Positions 1 to 5,349 of a DNA stretch of 7,965 bases are shown here, one piece after another. The translations under genes and the position numbers were made by a program. The first letter of the stretch is position 1, and each line of letters opens with the position of its first letter. The stretch lies in the NCBI GenBank assembly GCA_023436515.1, contig JAEZIV010000261.1, positions 1 to 7,965 of the forward strand, read 5' to 3'. The stretch is from Bacillota bacterium (GTDB taxonomy: Bacteria > Bacillota > Clostridia > Acetivibrionales > DSM-1351). The notes beneath the pieces were generated by a model. The model did no database searches, was not told the DNA's origin, and worked only from the letters and a program-made list of their open reading frames with translations.

Positions 1-1274
1 CCGATGTAGATGACAAAATTATTGCAAGAGCTAATTCAGAAGGAATAAACGCATTAGCCTATTCACAGAAAAAGATAGAAGAAGCAGAGCTGGATTTATC
101 AACGCTGGGAGTTATTGATGCAGATATAAAGCCCAAGGCATCTGATTATATAGAGAAGATAATAGTTTTCATTGATGGCTTAATCAAGAAAGGTCATGCC
201 TATGCCACAGAAAGTGGTGATGTCTATTTCTCTGTAAGCAGTTTTAAGGAGTATGGGAAATTATCTAACAGGAATACTGAAGAACTATTAAATGGCGTTA
301 GGAAGGATGTAGAAGAAGGCAAAAAAAGTCCAATTGACTTTGCACTATGGAAATCAGCTAAAGTTGGAGAAATATATTGGGAAAGTCCATGGGGAAAAGG
401 TAGGCCAGGCTGGCATATTGAATGCTCAGCTATGGTAATTGACACATTAGGAGAGAGTATAGATATACATGGTGGTGGAAAGGATTTGATTTTTCCCCAT
501 CACGAGAATGAAATTGCTCAAAGTGAAGCCTTTACAGGGAAAACATACGCGAAATATTGGATTCACAATGGCTTAATTACAATTAATGGACAAAAAATGA
601 GCAAATCCCTTGGCAATTCAATGACAATCAAGCAATCTCTTGAGAAATATAATGCTGAAGTAATTAGATATGCAATGCTTGAAAAACATTATTCTACCGC
701 TATAGATTTGAATGAAAAAGTATTTTCATTAGCTGAAAAGCAGCTTTACTACTTTTATAACACTCTGTTAAAAATAAATGAATTTCTGAAGGTTAATGAC
801 AGTAGCAATGGAAAGGTTATTGAACCTTCAATTGTTGAAAATATTCAAAAGAACTTCAATGACTCAATGGATGACGATTTCAATACTGCCACAGCTATTT
901 CAGAATTATTCTCTATTTGCAGGTATATCAACTCGCTAATTATTAACAGGAAATTTTCTAAAGAGGATATTTCTATGACACTATCTCAGATTAAAGACAA
1001 ATTGGTTCAAGTATTTTCAATAGTTGGGTTATTGAACGAGGATCCGCAAGAATTTGTGGATGAACTTAGGATTAAACATCTAAAGAAATTAGGAATCACT
1101 AAGGAAGACATTGAAGATATAATTTTGCAGCGAGCTAATTCAAAAGCTGATAAAAACTATGAGGCTGCTGATAAACTGAGAAATAGTTTATTGGACCAAG
1201 GAATTATACTCAATGACAGTAAATTTGGAACAAGCTGGGATATTAAAGAGTTATATAGTATAGGAAATGAGTAA
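1..1274 (+). CDS. cysS: Cysteinyl-tRNA synthetase, 5'-partial
   Basis: This enzyme charges tRNA-Cys with cysteine in the cytoplasm, using ATP. The gene is open from the first base (reading frame begins at base 3) to the TAA at 1272-1274, giving 423 visible residues. The fragment begins at the conserved DVDDK segment, so roughly 65-70 N-terminal residues, including the HIGH motif and the first zinc cysteine, lie outside the window. The KMSKS ATP loop is at 594-608. Three of the four expected zinc ligands are present: Cys in the WHIECSAM stretch (codon 423), His (codon 498) and Glu (codon 510) in HHENE. Their spacing equals that of E. coli Cys209, His234 and Glu238. The C-terminus, with its AADKLRNSL helix and GTSW ending, is complete. 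Clostridial cysS is usually followed by a mini-RNase III gene, but here the next gene is a macrodomain protein. This could therefore be a second copy or a rearranged locus. Family assignment is secure; copy number is unknown. Confidence 0.97.
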   Translation, partial: DVDDKIIARANSEGINALAYSQKKIEEAELDLSTLGVIDADIKPKASDYIEKIIVFIDGLIKKGHAYATESGDVYFSVSSFKEYGKLSNRNTEELLNGVRKDVEEGKKSPIDFALWKSAKVGEIYWESPWGKGRPGWHIECSAMVIDTLGESIDIHGGGKDLIFPHHENEIAQSEAFTGKTYAKYWIHNGLITINGQKMSKSLGNSMTIKQSLEKYNAEVIRYAMLEKHYSTAIDLNEKVFSLAEKQLYYFYNTLLKINEFLKVNDSSNGKVIEPSIVENIQKNFNDSMDDDFNTATAISELFSICRYINSLIINRKFSKEDISMTLSQIKDKLVQVFSIVGLLNEDPQEFVDELRIKHLKKLGITKEDIEDIILQRANSKADKNYEAADKLRNSLLDQGIILNDSKFGTSWDIKELYSIGNE

Positions 1275-1308
1275 ATCAAATCAATAGTATTTTGGCTTAA
1301 TGGATAGT

Positions 1309-1334
1309 AAGAAGTGACCATTGAATTACTTCTT
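1309..1334 (+). other. Inverted repeat between cysS and the macrodomain gene
   Basis: AAGAAGTGA (1309-1317) pairs with TTACTTCTT (1326-1334) over an 8-base loop, nine pairs including one G-U. It follows cysS but has no T-run after it, so it is not a standard intrinsic terminator. Its right arm overlaps the proposed -35 box of the next gene, so it could equally be an operator. Confidence 0.4.
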
Positions 1335-1361
1335 GATAATGGAAAGCGGGCTTGTTATACG
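1333..1361 (+). promoter_or_regulatory. Possible promoter for the macrodomain gene
   Basis: TTGATA (1333-1338) and TATACG (1356-1361) are separated by 17 bases. They match the sigma-A consensus at five and four of six positions. The pair sits about 30 bases before the macrodomain start codon and just after the inverted repeat at 1309-1334. This is the best candidate in the 115-base spacer, but the -10 is weak and cysS read-through is possible. Confidence 0.35.
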
Positions 1362-1389
1362 GTAATTAACACGAAATGGAGGTAAAGTT

Positions 1390-2403
1390 ATGCCCCTCGA
1401 GATTATTCGTAACGATTTAACTAAAGTTCATGCTGATGCAATTGTCAATGCTGCAAATTCATCTTTGCTTGGTGGAGGTGGCGTTGACGGAGCCATCCCT
1501 CGAGCTGCAGGGCCGGAACTGCTTGCTGAGTGCCGTGACCTTCATGGGTGCAAGGTTGGACAGGCTAAAATAACAAAAGGCTACAAGCTGCCTGCAAGAT
1601 ATGTAATCCACACGGTTGGGCCAGTTTGGCAGGATGGTAATAGCGGTGAGGAGAAGCTGTTAGCAGATTGCTACAAGAATTCTCTTGCCTTGGCAAAAGA
1701 CTATAAACTGGAGAGCATTGCCTTTCCGTTGATTTCTTCAGGTGCCTTTGGGTATCCCAAGGATCAAGCGTTAAAGACAGCAATTTCGGTTATTGGAGAC
1801 TTTCTTTTCAGTAATGAAATGATGATATATCTGGTTGTGTATGATAAGGCGGCCTTTGCAATTTCAGAAAAACTGTTTTCCTCCATCAAGCAATTCATAG
1901 ATGATAAGTATATAGAGAAGCATCCTGTAAGCAGGCGTAGCAGGATGGAAGAACAGCAATTACTGGGAAAACATTTAAAGGAAGAAGCTATTCCTCTATC
2001 TGTGGAAGCAACTGCACAAAGGAAGGAACGCAAACGCAGGCTTGATGATGTTGTGAAGCAAATGGATGAAACTTTCTCAGAAATGCTGCTGCGCCTGATT
2101 GACGAAAAGGGCATGACCGATGCCGAAACCTATAAAAAAGCCAATGTAGATCGGAAGCTATTTTCTAAAATCCGGAATGACATATATTATAAACCGAGCA
2201 AGCCTACCGCCATTGCTTTTGCGGTTGCACTGAGGTTAAACCTTGATGAGACTAAGGACTTGCTGCTCAAGGCTGGATTTGCTCTTTCCCGTAGCAATAA
2301 ATTTGATATTATTATCGAGTATTTTATCGAGGATGGCAATTACAATATTTTTGAAATAAACGAGGCTTTATTTGCTTTTGATCAAAACCTGTTAGGGGTA
2401 TAG
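1390..2403 (+). CDS. Macrodomain (MacroD/YmdB-like) ADP-ribose hydrolase with C-terminal HTH-like domain
   Basis: Macrodomains bind ADP-ribose. The MacroD/YmdB group removes acetyl or protein-linked ADP-ribose. Residues 1-170 form the macrodomain. They show [18 protein letters not shown], with Asn23 and Asp33 at the same spacing as the catalytic pair of E. coli YmdB, then HTVGPVW (74-80) and the phosphate loop ISSGAFGYP (115-123). The residue after GAI is Pro37 where the family normally has His. Typical members are about 170-180 residues; this protein has 337. A charged linker (about 176-217) is followed by an all-helical domain (about 218-337). Its segment with [18 protein letters not shown], then [14 protein letters not shown] and [10 protein letters not shown], resembles an XRE/lambda-repressor-like helix-turn-helix. 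I infer a sensor in which ADP-ribose binding controls DNA or partner binding. The ATG is set by GGAGG seven bases upstream. The gene looks richer in G+C than cysS, which hints at transfer. Confidence 0.88.
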   Translation: MPLEIIRNDLTKVHADAIVNAANSSLLGGGGVDGAIPRAAGPELLAECRDLHGCKVGQAKITKGYKLPARYVIHTVGPVWQDGNSGEEKLLADCYKNSLALAKDYKLESIAFPLISSGAFGYPKDQALKTAISVIGDFLFSNEMMIYLVVYDKAAFAISEKLFSSIKQFIDDKYIEKHPVSRRSRMEEQQLLGKHLKEEAIPLSVEATAQRKERKRRLDDVVKQMDETFSEMLLRLIDEKGMTDAETYKKANVDRKLFSKIRNDIYYKPSKPTAIAFAVALRLNLDETKDLLLKAGFALSRSNKFDIIIEYFIEDGNYNIFEINEALFAFDQNLLGV

Positions 2404-2415
2404 CCGTCTTTCCAT

Positions 2416-2449
2416 TAAGCAATTTGTCGCTTAGAATGCGACCTGCTTG
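2416..2449 (+). other. Imperfect hairpin upstream of the vWA gene
   Basis: GTCGC (2426-2430) pairs with GCGAC (2438-2442) over a 7-base loop. AAGCA (2417-2421) pairs with TGCTT (2444-2448), leaving a four-against-one internal loop. There is no following T-run, so termination is unlikely. It lies immediately before the stronger hairpin at 2459-2502, so the leader could carry two tandem stem-loops. Confidence 0.4.
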
Positions 2450-2458
2450 AATATACGA

Positions 2459-2502
2459 GGTGTTATCCTTGAATCACATTAAATGATTTGGAGGATAACA
2501 TT
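2459..2502 (+). promoter_or_regulatory. Hairpin enclosing the ribosome binding site of the vWA gene
   Basis: TGTTATCCT (2461-2469) is the exact reverse complement of AGGATAACA (2492-2500). The stem extends outward through two G-U pairs to 2459/2502. It extends inward through U-G (2470/2491), a bulged G2490, G-U (2471/2489) and AATCA (2472-2476) with TGATT (2484-2488). The loop is 7 bases (2477-2483). The 18-pair stem contains the entire Shine-Dalgarno sequence TGGAGG (2489-2494) and ends just before the ATG at 2503. Sequestration of the ribosome binding site is inferred. A protein-binding palindrome is the alternative. Confidence 0.6.
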
Positions 2503-3156
2503 ATGAAAAAAGATTTGACTGAACTGGTATTTATCCTTGACAGAAGTGGATCAATGAGTGGCCTTGAAAGTGATACTATCGGTGGTTATAATGCCTTACT
2601 TGAGAAACAGAAGAAAGAGCCGGGGGAAGCTGTAATAACAACCGTATTATTTGACGACAGGTATGAACTGCTGCATGACCGTATTAACATTCGAGATGTT
2701 GAGCCTATTACTGATAAAGAATATTATGTTCGTGGCAATACAGCCTTGTTAGATTCAGTTGGAAAAACTATTAATAGATTAGGAAATGTGCAAAAGCTCA
2801 CTCCAGAAGGAGAGCGTGCCGAAAATGTAATGTTTGTGATAACCACCGATGGTATGGAAAATGCCAGTCAAGAATATACCTACGAAAAGGTGCGCCGGAT
2901 GATTGAGCATCAAAAATCAAAATACGGCTGGGAGTTTATTTTTCTTGGTGCAAATATTGATGCCATTACCACGGCGAAACGTTTTGGTATAAGTAATGAC
3001 AGGGCGACAAATTTTAATTCCGACAGCGAGGGTACTTTACTCAATTATGAGGTGATTAGTGAAACAGTAAGTTGTCTGCGTGCCAGTCAACCAATATCGA
3101 AACATTGGAAAGACCGTATTGATGAGGACTTTAGAAAACGAGGAGGCAGAAGATAA
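2503..3156 (+). CDS. Stand-alone von Willebrand factor A domain protein (TerY-like)
   Basis: This 217-residue protein is essentially one vWA domain, a fold that holds a divalent metal and binds partner proteins. The metal-ion-dependent adhesion site looks complete: Asp13-x-Ser15-x-Ser17 in FILDRSGSMSG, Thr80 in RGNTALLDSVG, and Asp116 in ITTDGMENAS. No signal peptide or membrane segment is visible, so it should be cytosolic. Cytosolic vWA proteins of this size resemble TerY, found in tellurite/stress clusters, where they are thought to organise complexes. The client is unknown here. The ATG at 2503 is preferred over an in-frame TTG at 2488, because TGGAGG (2489-2494) lies eight bases before the ATG and would overlap the TTG. 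The end of the gene supplies the AGGAGG of the next reading frame, two bases after its stop. This suggests coupled translation with the truncated ADP-ribosylglycohydrolase. The ribosome binding site is inside a strong hairpin. Confidence 0.87.
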   Translation: MKKDLTELVFILDRSGSMSGLESDTIGGYNALLEKQKKEPGEAVITTVLFDDRYELLHDRINIRDVEPITDKEYYVRGNTALLDSVGKTINRLGNVQKLTPEGERAENVMFVITTDGMENASQEYTYEKVRRMIEHQKSKYGWEFIFLGANIDAITTAKRFGISNDRATNFNSDSEGTLLNYEVISETVSCLRASQPISKHWKDRIDEDFRKRGGRR

Positions 3157-3158
3157 AT

Positions 3159-3398
3159 ATGATTGGTGCTATCATCGGAGATATAGTTGGATCAATTTAT
3201 GAGTGGGATAACATAAAGACTAAGGATTTTCCGATTTTCAATTCAAAGTGCTTTTTTACTGATGATACAGTCGTGACGGTGGCAATAGCAGAAGGAGTAA
3301 TGAACGGTGGAAGTGCCGACGCATTCATACGGGCAATGAAAAAGTATGGGCACATGAAAGTGACTACAAATAATCTTATTAAATTTCATAAACATTGA
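3159..3398 (+). pseudogene. ADP-ribosylglycohydrolase (DraG-like), C-terminally truncated remnant
   Basis: ADP-ribosylglycohydrolases remove ADP-ribose from protein side chains or nucleic acids using two magnesium ions. The 79-residue frame starts with the family N-terminus (GAIIGDIVGSIYEWDN) and contains the metal-binding FTDDT motif (residues 32-36). It stays family-like to about KKYGHM (ending near base 3356), then turns into about 13 unrelated residues and stops. Family members usually have about 250-300 residues. The missing part holds the later catalytic loops, including the C-terminal acidic metal ligands, so activity is very unlikely. AGGAGG at 3141-3146 is 12 bases before the ATG, inside the end of the vWA gene, so the frame probably began as the third gene of a macro-vWA-DraG operon. 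The TGA stop lies within the -35 box of the next promoter. I infer a deletion or recombination joint near 3356. Confidence 0.85.
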
Positions 3399-3423
3399 CA
3401 AGTAAGTTTAATAGTAATATAAT
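3395..3423 (+). promoter_or_regulatory. Perfect-consensus sigma-A promoter of the NrtR-like operon
   Basis: TTGACA (3395-3400), a 17-base spacer and TATAAT (3418-3423) match the housekeeping consensus exactly. Transcription would start near 3430, giving a leader of about 75 bases before the Nudix/wHTH gene. The -35 box overlaps the stop codon of the truncated ADP-ribosylglycohydrolase. A promoter this strong usually needs a repressor, and a palindrome lies just downstream. Confidence 0.85.
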
Positions 3424-3428
3424 GATAT

Positions 3429-3484
3429 TAACAAAGTGATAATAACAATAAGTTAGTAACACTTAATTAATAACAAGCAACAAA
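3429..3484 (+). repeat. Four TAACA direct repeats at exact 14-bp period
   Basis: TAACA begins at 3429, 3443, 3457 and 3471, each exactly 14 bases apart. TAA also occurs one period earlier, at 3415. The remaining nine bases of each unit are AT-rich but not conserved. The array starts around the predicted transcription start and overlaps the 31-bp palindrome. It could be a set of regulator half-sites. In DNA this AT-rich, chance contributes, so the regular spacing is the main argument. Confidence 0.45.
3434..3464 (+). promoter_or_regulatory. Imperfect 31-bp palindrome, candidate autoregulatory operator
   Basis: AAGTGATAATAAC (3434-3446) and GTTAGTAACACTT (3452-3464) are reverse complements at 11 of 13 positions around a 5-base centre. 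The site lies at about +5 to +35 of the perfect promoter, where a bound protein would block transcription. The first gene behind it encodes a protein with an NrtR-type winged helix, so autoregulation is the natural inference. I cannot match the site to an established NrtR motif. In RNA it could instead form a leader hairpin. Confidence 0.55.
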
Positions 3485-3505
3485 TATAATGTTGAGGGTG
3501 ATTTA

Positions 3506-4417
3506 ATGCAGGATAACTCATTGAGAAATAAAATGGGGCTTACCGAGGATCAATTTTTGGCAGCATATGATGCCGGCAAATATGAGAGACCATCAGTGAC
3601 GGTAGATATGCTCTTATTTACGGTAACTGATGAAGAAAAGAAAAACTACAGGAGGCTTCCTGAAAAAGTCCTAAGGCTCCTAATGGTTAAAAGAGGTGAC
3701 CATCCCTTCCTTGGACAATGGGCTCTTCCCGGTGGATTTGTACAGATGAATGAAAGTCTCGACGAGGCGGCTTTAAGGGAATTGAAAGAGGAAACCAATA
3801 TTGAGCAAATATATATGGAGCAGCTTTATACATGGGGAGATGTGAGCAGAGATCCCCGTACTAGAGTGATAAGCACCGCATATATGTCTCTGGTAGACAG
3901 TACGACCCTTGATATTAAGGCCAGCGATGATGCTGATGATGCAAAATGGTTTACGGTCTCCTGTAAATTATATCAGGAGCAAAAGACAGTAACCGAAAAG
4001 GGATATATTCTACAAAGATTGTTCAAACTGAAGCTATCCAACGATGAAAATAACTTATCCGCAATAGTGAAAATCACAAAGACTGTGGAGGGAAAGGTTG
4101 CTAAAGTAGAAAGAGAAGTGGTTGAATCAAACGGAATAGCCTTTGATCATGCAAAAGTTATCGAATATGCTATAGAAAGACTGCGCACAAAAATTGAGTA
4201 CACAGATATAGTTTTTAATCTTATGCCGGAGCTGTTTACTCTAACGGAACTTCAGCAGGTGTACGAAGTTATTCTTGATTGTGAATTATTAAAAGCAAAT
4301 TTCAGAAGAAAGACAGCCGGGATGGTTGTTGAGACGAATGAATATACGAAGGATGGCGGTCATAGGCCCTCTAAACTATTCAAGTTTAACCCGAACTGGA
4401 CAAGTATTTCTGAGTGA
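3506..4417 (+). CDS. NrtR-like protein: Nudix hydrolase domain plus winged-helix DNA-binding domain
   Basis: NrtR proteins are regulators of NAD biosynthesis in which a Nudix domain senses ADP-ribose or related metabolites and a C-terminal winged helix binds operators. This 303-residue protein has that architecture. The Nudix box spans residues 77-99: Gly77, Glu83 and R91-E-L-K-E-E96 are all present. Only the usual Gly near the end of the box is replaced, by Asn98. Many NrtR regulators have lost these residues, so this one may still hydrolyse ADP-ribose as well as regulate. The winged helix (about 228-303) contains LMPELFTLTELQQVYEVIL, NFRRK and MVVET, then a GGHRPSKLFKF wing, as in NrtR. The ATG follows GAGGGTGAT, which overlaps the spacer by two bases. 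The stop nearly touches the next gene's ribosome binding site, so the two genes are co-transcribed. Its own promoter carries a palindromic candidate operator. A plain Nudix enzyme is less likely given the C-terminus. Confidence 0.87.
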   Translation: MQDNSLRNKMGLTEDQFLAAYDAGKYERPSVTVDMLLFTVTDEEKKNYRRLPEKVLRLLMVKRGDHPFLGQWALPGGFVQMNESLDEAALRELKEETNIEQIYMEQLYTWGDVSRDPRTRVISTAYMSLVDSTTLDIKASDDADDAKWFTVSCKLYQEQKTVTEKGYILQRLFKLKLSNDENNLSAIVKITKTVEGKVAKVEREVVESNGIAFDHAKVIEYAIERLRTKIEYTDIVFNLMPELFTLTELQQVYEVILDCELLKANFRRKTAGMVVETNEYTKDGGHRPSKLFKFNPNWTSISE

Positions 4418-4418
4418 G

Positions 4419-4423
4419 AGGAG
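4419..4423 (+). promoter_or_regulatory. Ribosome binding site fixing the start of the nicotinamidase-like gene
   Basis: AGGAG sits eight bases before the ATG at 4432. An in-frame GTG at 4414 would lie upstream of this site and has no good site of its own, so the ATG is chosen. The site directly follows the TGA stop (4415-4417) of the Nudix gene. Confidence 0.75.
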
Positions 4424-4431
4424 AAATTAAT

Positions 4432-5145
4432 ATGAGAAGGATAAACAAAAATGAGTTCATTGAAAAAAGTATTGAAACTCTTGGAGAGATATTCGATATG
4501 CTGGTAAAACTCCCTTCTATTCAATTGGGAGAACTGCAGGCGAAGCAAACAGCTTTTGTTATAGTTGATATGATAAATGGTTTTGCAAGGGAAGGTGCGC
4601 TACAAAGCCCGAGAGTGGAGGGCTTAATTCCTAAGATAGCAGAATTGTCAAAGGCCTGTGATGAATTACACATTGCAAAGCTTGCATTGGCAGACTGTCA
4701 TACAGAAGCGTCGCCGGAATTTGATGCTTATCCGGAGCATTGTCTGACTGGTACCAGCGAAGGGGAAATAGTGGATGAACTCAAAGAAATCGGAGGTTAT
4801 ATACTTATTCCCAAGAACTCAACAAATGGTTTTCATGAAGAGGCTTTTCAGAAATGGTTCAGTGAAAACGGTCATATAAATACCTTTGTTATCACAGGTG
4901 ACTGTACCGATATTTGCATACAGCAGTTTGCTATAGCATTAAAGACCTGGTTCAATATGAACAATGTCAATGGGAGGGTTATTGTTCCGGTAAATGCTGT
5001 TGAAACTTATGATTTTGGCCTGCATAACGGGGATATGATGAATGTAATGGCACTATATAGCATGATACTTAATGGAATAGAAGTGGTTCAGGAAGTGAAA
5101 CCAGGTAACATTTTTTTAACGTTGGAACCTAGAAGCCTCTGTTAA
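4432..5145 (+). CDS. Nicotinamidase/isochorismatase-family cysteine hydrolase
   Basis: The family uses an Asp-Lys-Cys triad. Nicotinamidases of this fold convert nicotinamide to nicotinate for NAD salvage and bind a metal. In this 237-residue protein the likely triad is Asp46 (AFVIVDMINGF), Lys128 (LIPKNSTNGF) and Cys162 (GDCTDICIQQF). The likely metal ligands are Asp88, His90 and His103 (ADCHTEASPEF, then PEHC). The metal site favours nicotinamidase over isochorismatase. The length is a little above that of E. coli-type nicotinamidase because of about 38 extra N-terminal residues before the first strand. The gene begins 14 bases after the NrtR-like gene, and an NAD regulator next door supports a salvage role: recovering nicotinamide released by NAD-consuming enzymes. 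Substrate identity is inferred from motif and context; other amides cannot be excluded. No signal peptide is visible. Confidence 0.87.
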   Translation: MRRINKNEFIEKSIETLGEIFDMLVKLPSIQLGELQAKQTAFVIVDMINGFAREGALQSPRVEGLIPKIAELSKACDELHIAKLALADCHTEASPEFDAYPEHCLTGTSEGEIVDELKEIGGYILIPKNSTNGFHEEAFQKWFSENGHINTFVITGDCTDICIQQFAIALKTWFNMNNVNGRVIVPVNAVETYDFGLHNGDMMNVMALYSMILNGIEVVQEVKPGNIFLTLEPRSLC

Positions 5146-5228
5146 AATACCCTAGAGGACATTTAAAGTAAGTCAACTACTGGATGAGTCGAATTTTGGA
5201 ATAATTATTGGAAGCTACTTTACTGTTA

Positions 5229-5258
5229 TTGACATTTCTGAAATAATTGATGTATGTC
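5229..5258 (+). promoter_or_regulatory. Weak internal promoter candidate before the methyltransferase gene
   Basis: A perfect TTGACA (5229-5234) is followed after 18 bases by TATGTC (5253-5258), which matches only three of six -10 positions. The 204-base gap (5146-5349) contains no other gene I can support. It is unusually long for genes otherwise packed tightly, so a separate promoter or leader is plausible. The hexamer TATGTC recurs at 5300 and 5320. Confidence 0.25.
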
Positions 5259-5336
5259 CTTGAGTTAGATTCATATAGCTATGGAAAATCCAAAAATATT
5301 ATGTCGGTCAATAAATTACTATGTCGAAACATGTGT

Positions 5337-5342
5337 GAGGTG
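5337..5342 (+). promoter_or_regulatory. Ribosome binding site fixing the start of the methyltransferase gene
   Basis: GAGGTG is seven bases before the ATG at 5350. The in-frame ATG at 5281 has no purine-rich site in front of it and would add 23 residues (MENPKILCRS...). The downstream start is therefore preferred. Confidence 0.7.
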
Positions 5343-5349
5343 CTTACTT

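Noticed and set aside
1565..2114. Minus-strand open frames across the macrodomain gene
   Set aside because: They are antisense to a clear protein family, lack ribosome binding sites and have no recognisable domains.
2488..2502. In-frame TTG start giving a five-residue longer vWA protein
   Set aside because: The ribosome binding site TGGAGG overlaps this codon and is correctly spaced for the ATG at 2503.
3429..3484. TAACA array as plasmid-type replication iterons or a CRISPR
   Set aside because: Units are only 5 conserved bases in 14, there is no replication gene nearby, and there are no CRISPR-length repeats or spacers.
5111..5160. Inverted repeats around the nicotinamidase stop (TTTTAAC/GTTAAAA and CCTCT/AGAGG) as a terminator
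   Set aside because: Stems are short with large loops and no downstream T-run; the two pairings also compete with each other.
5281..5349. In-frame ATG at 5281 as the start of the methyltransferase gene
   Set aside because: It has no ribosome binding site, whereas GAGGTG is seven bases before the ATG at 5350.
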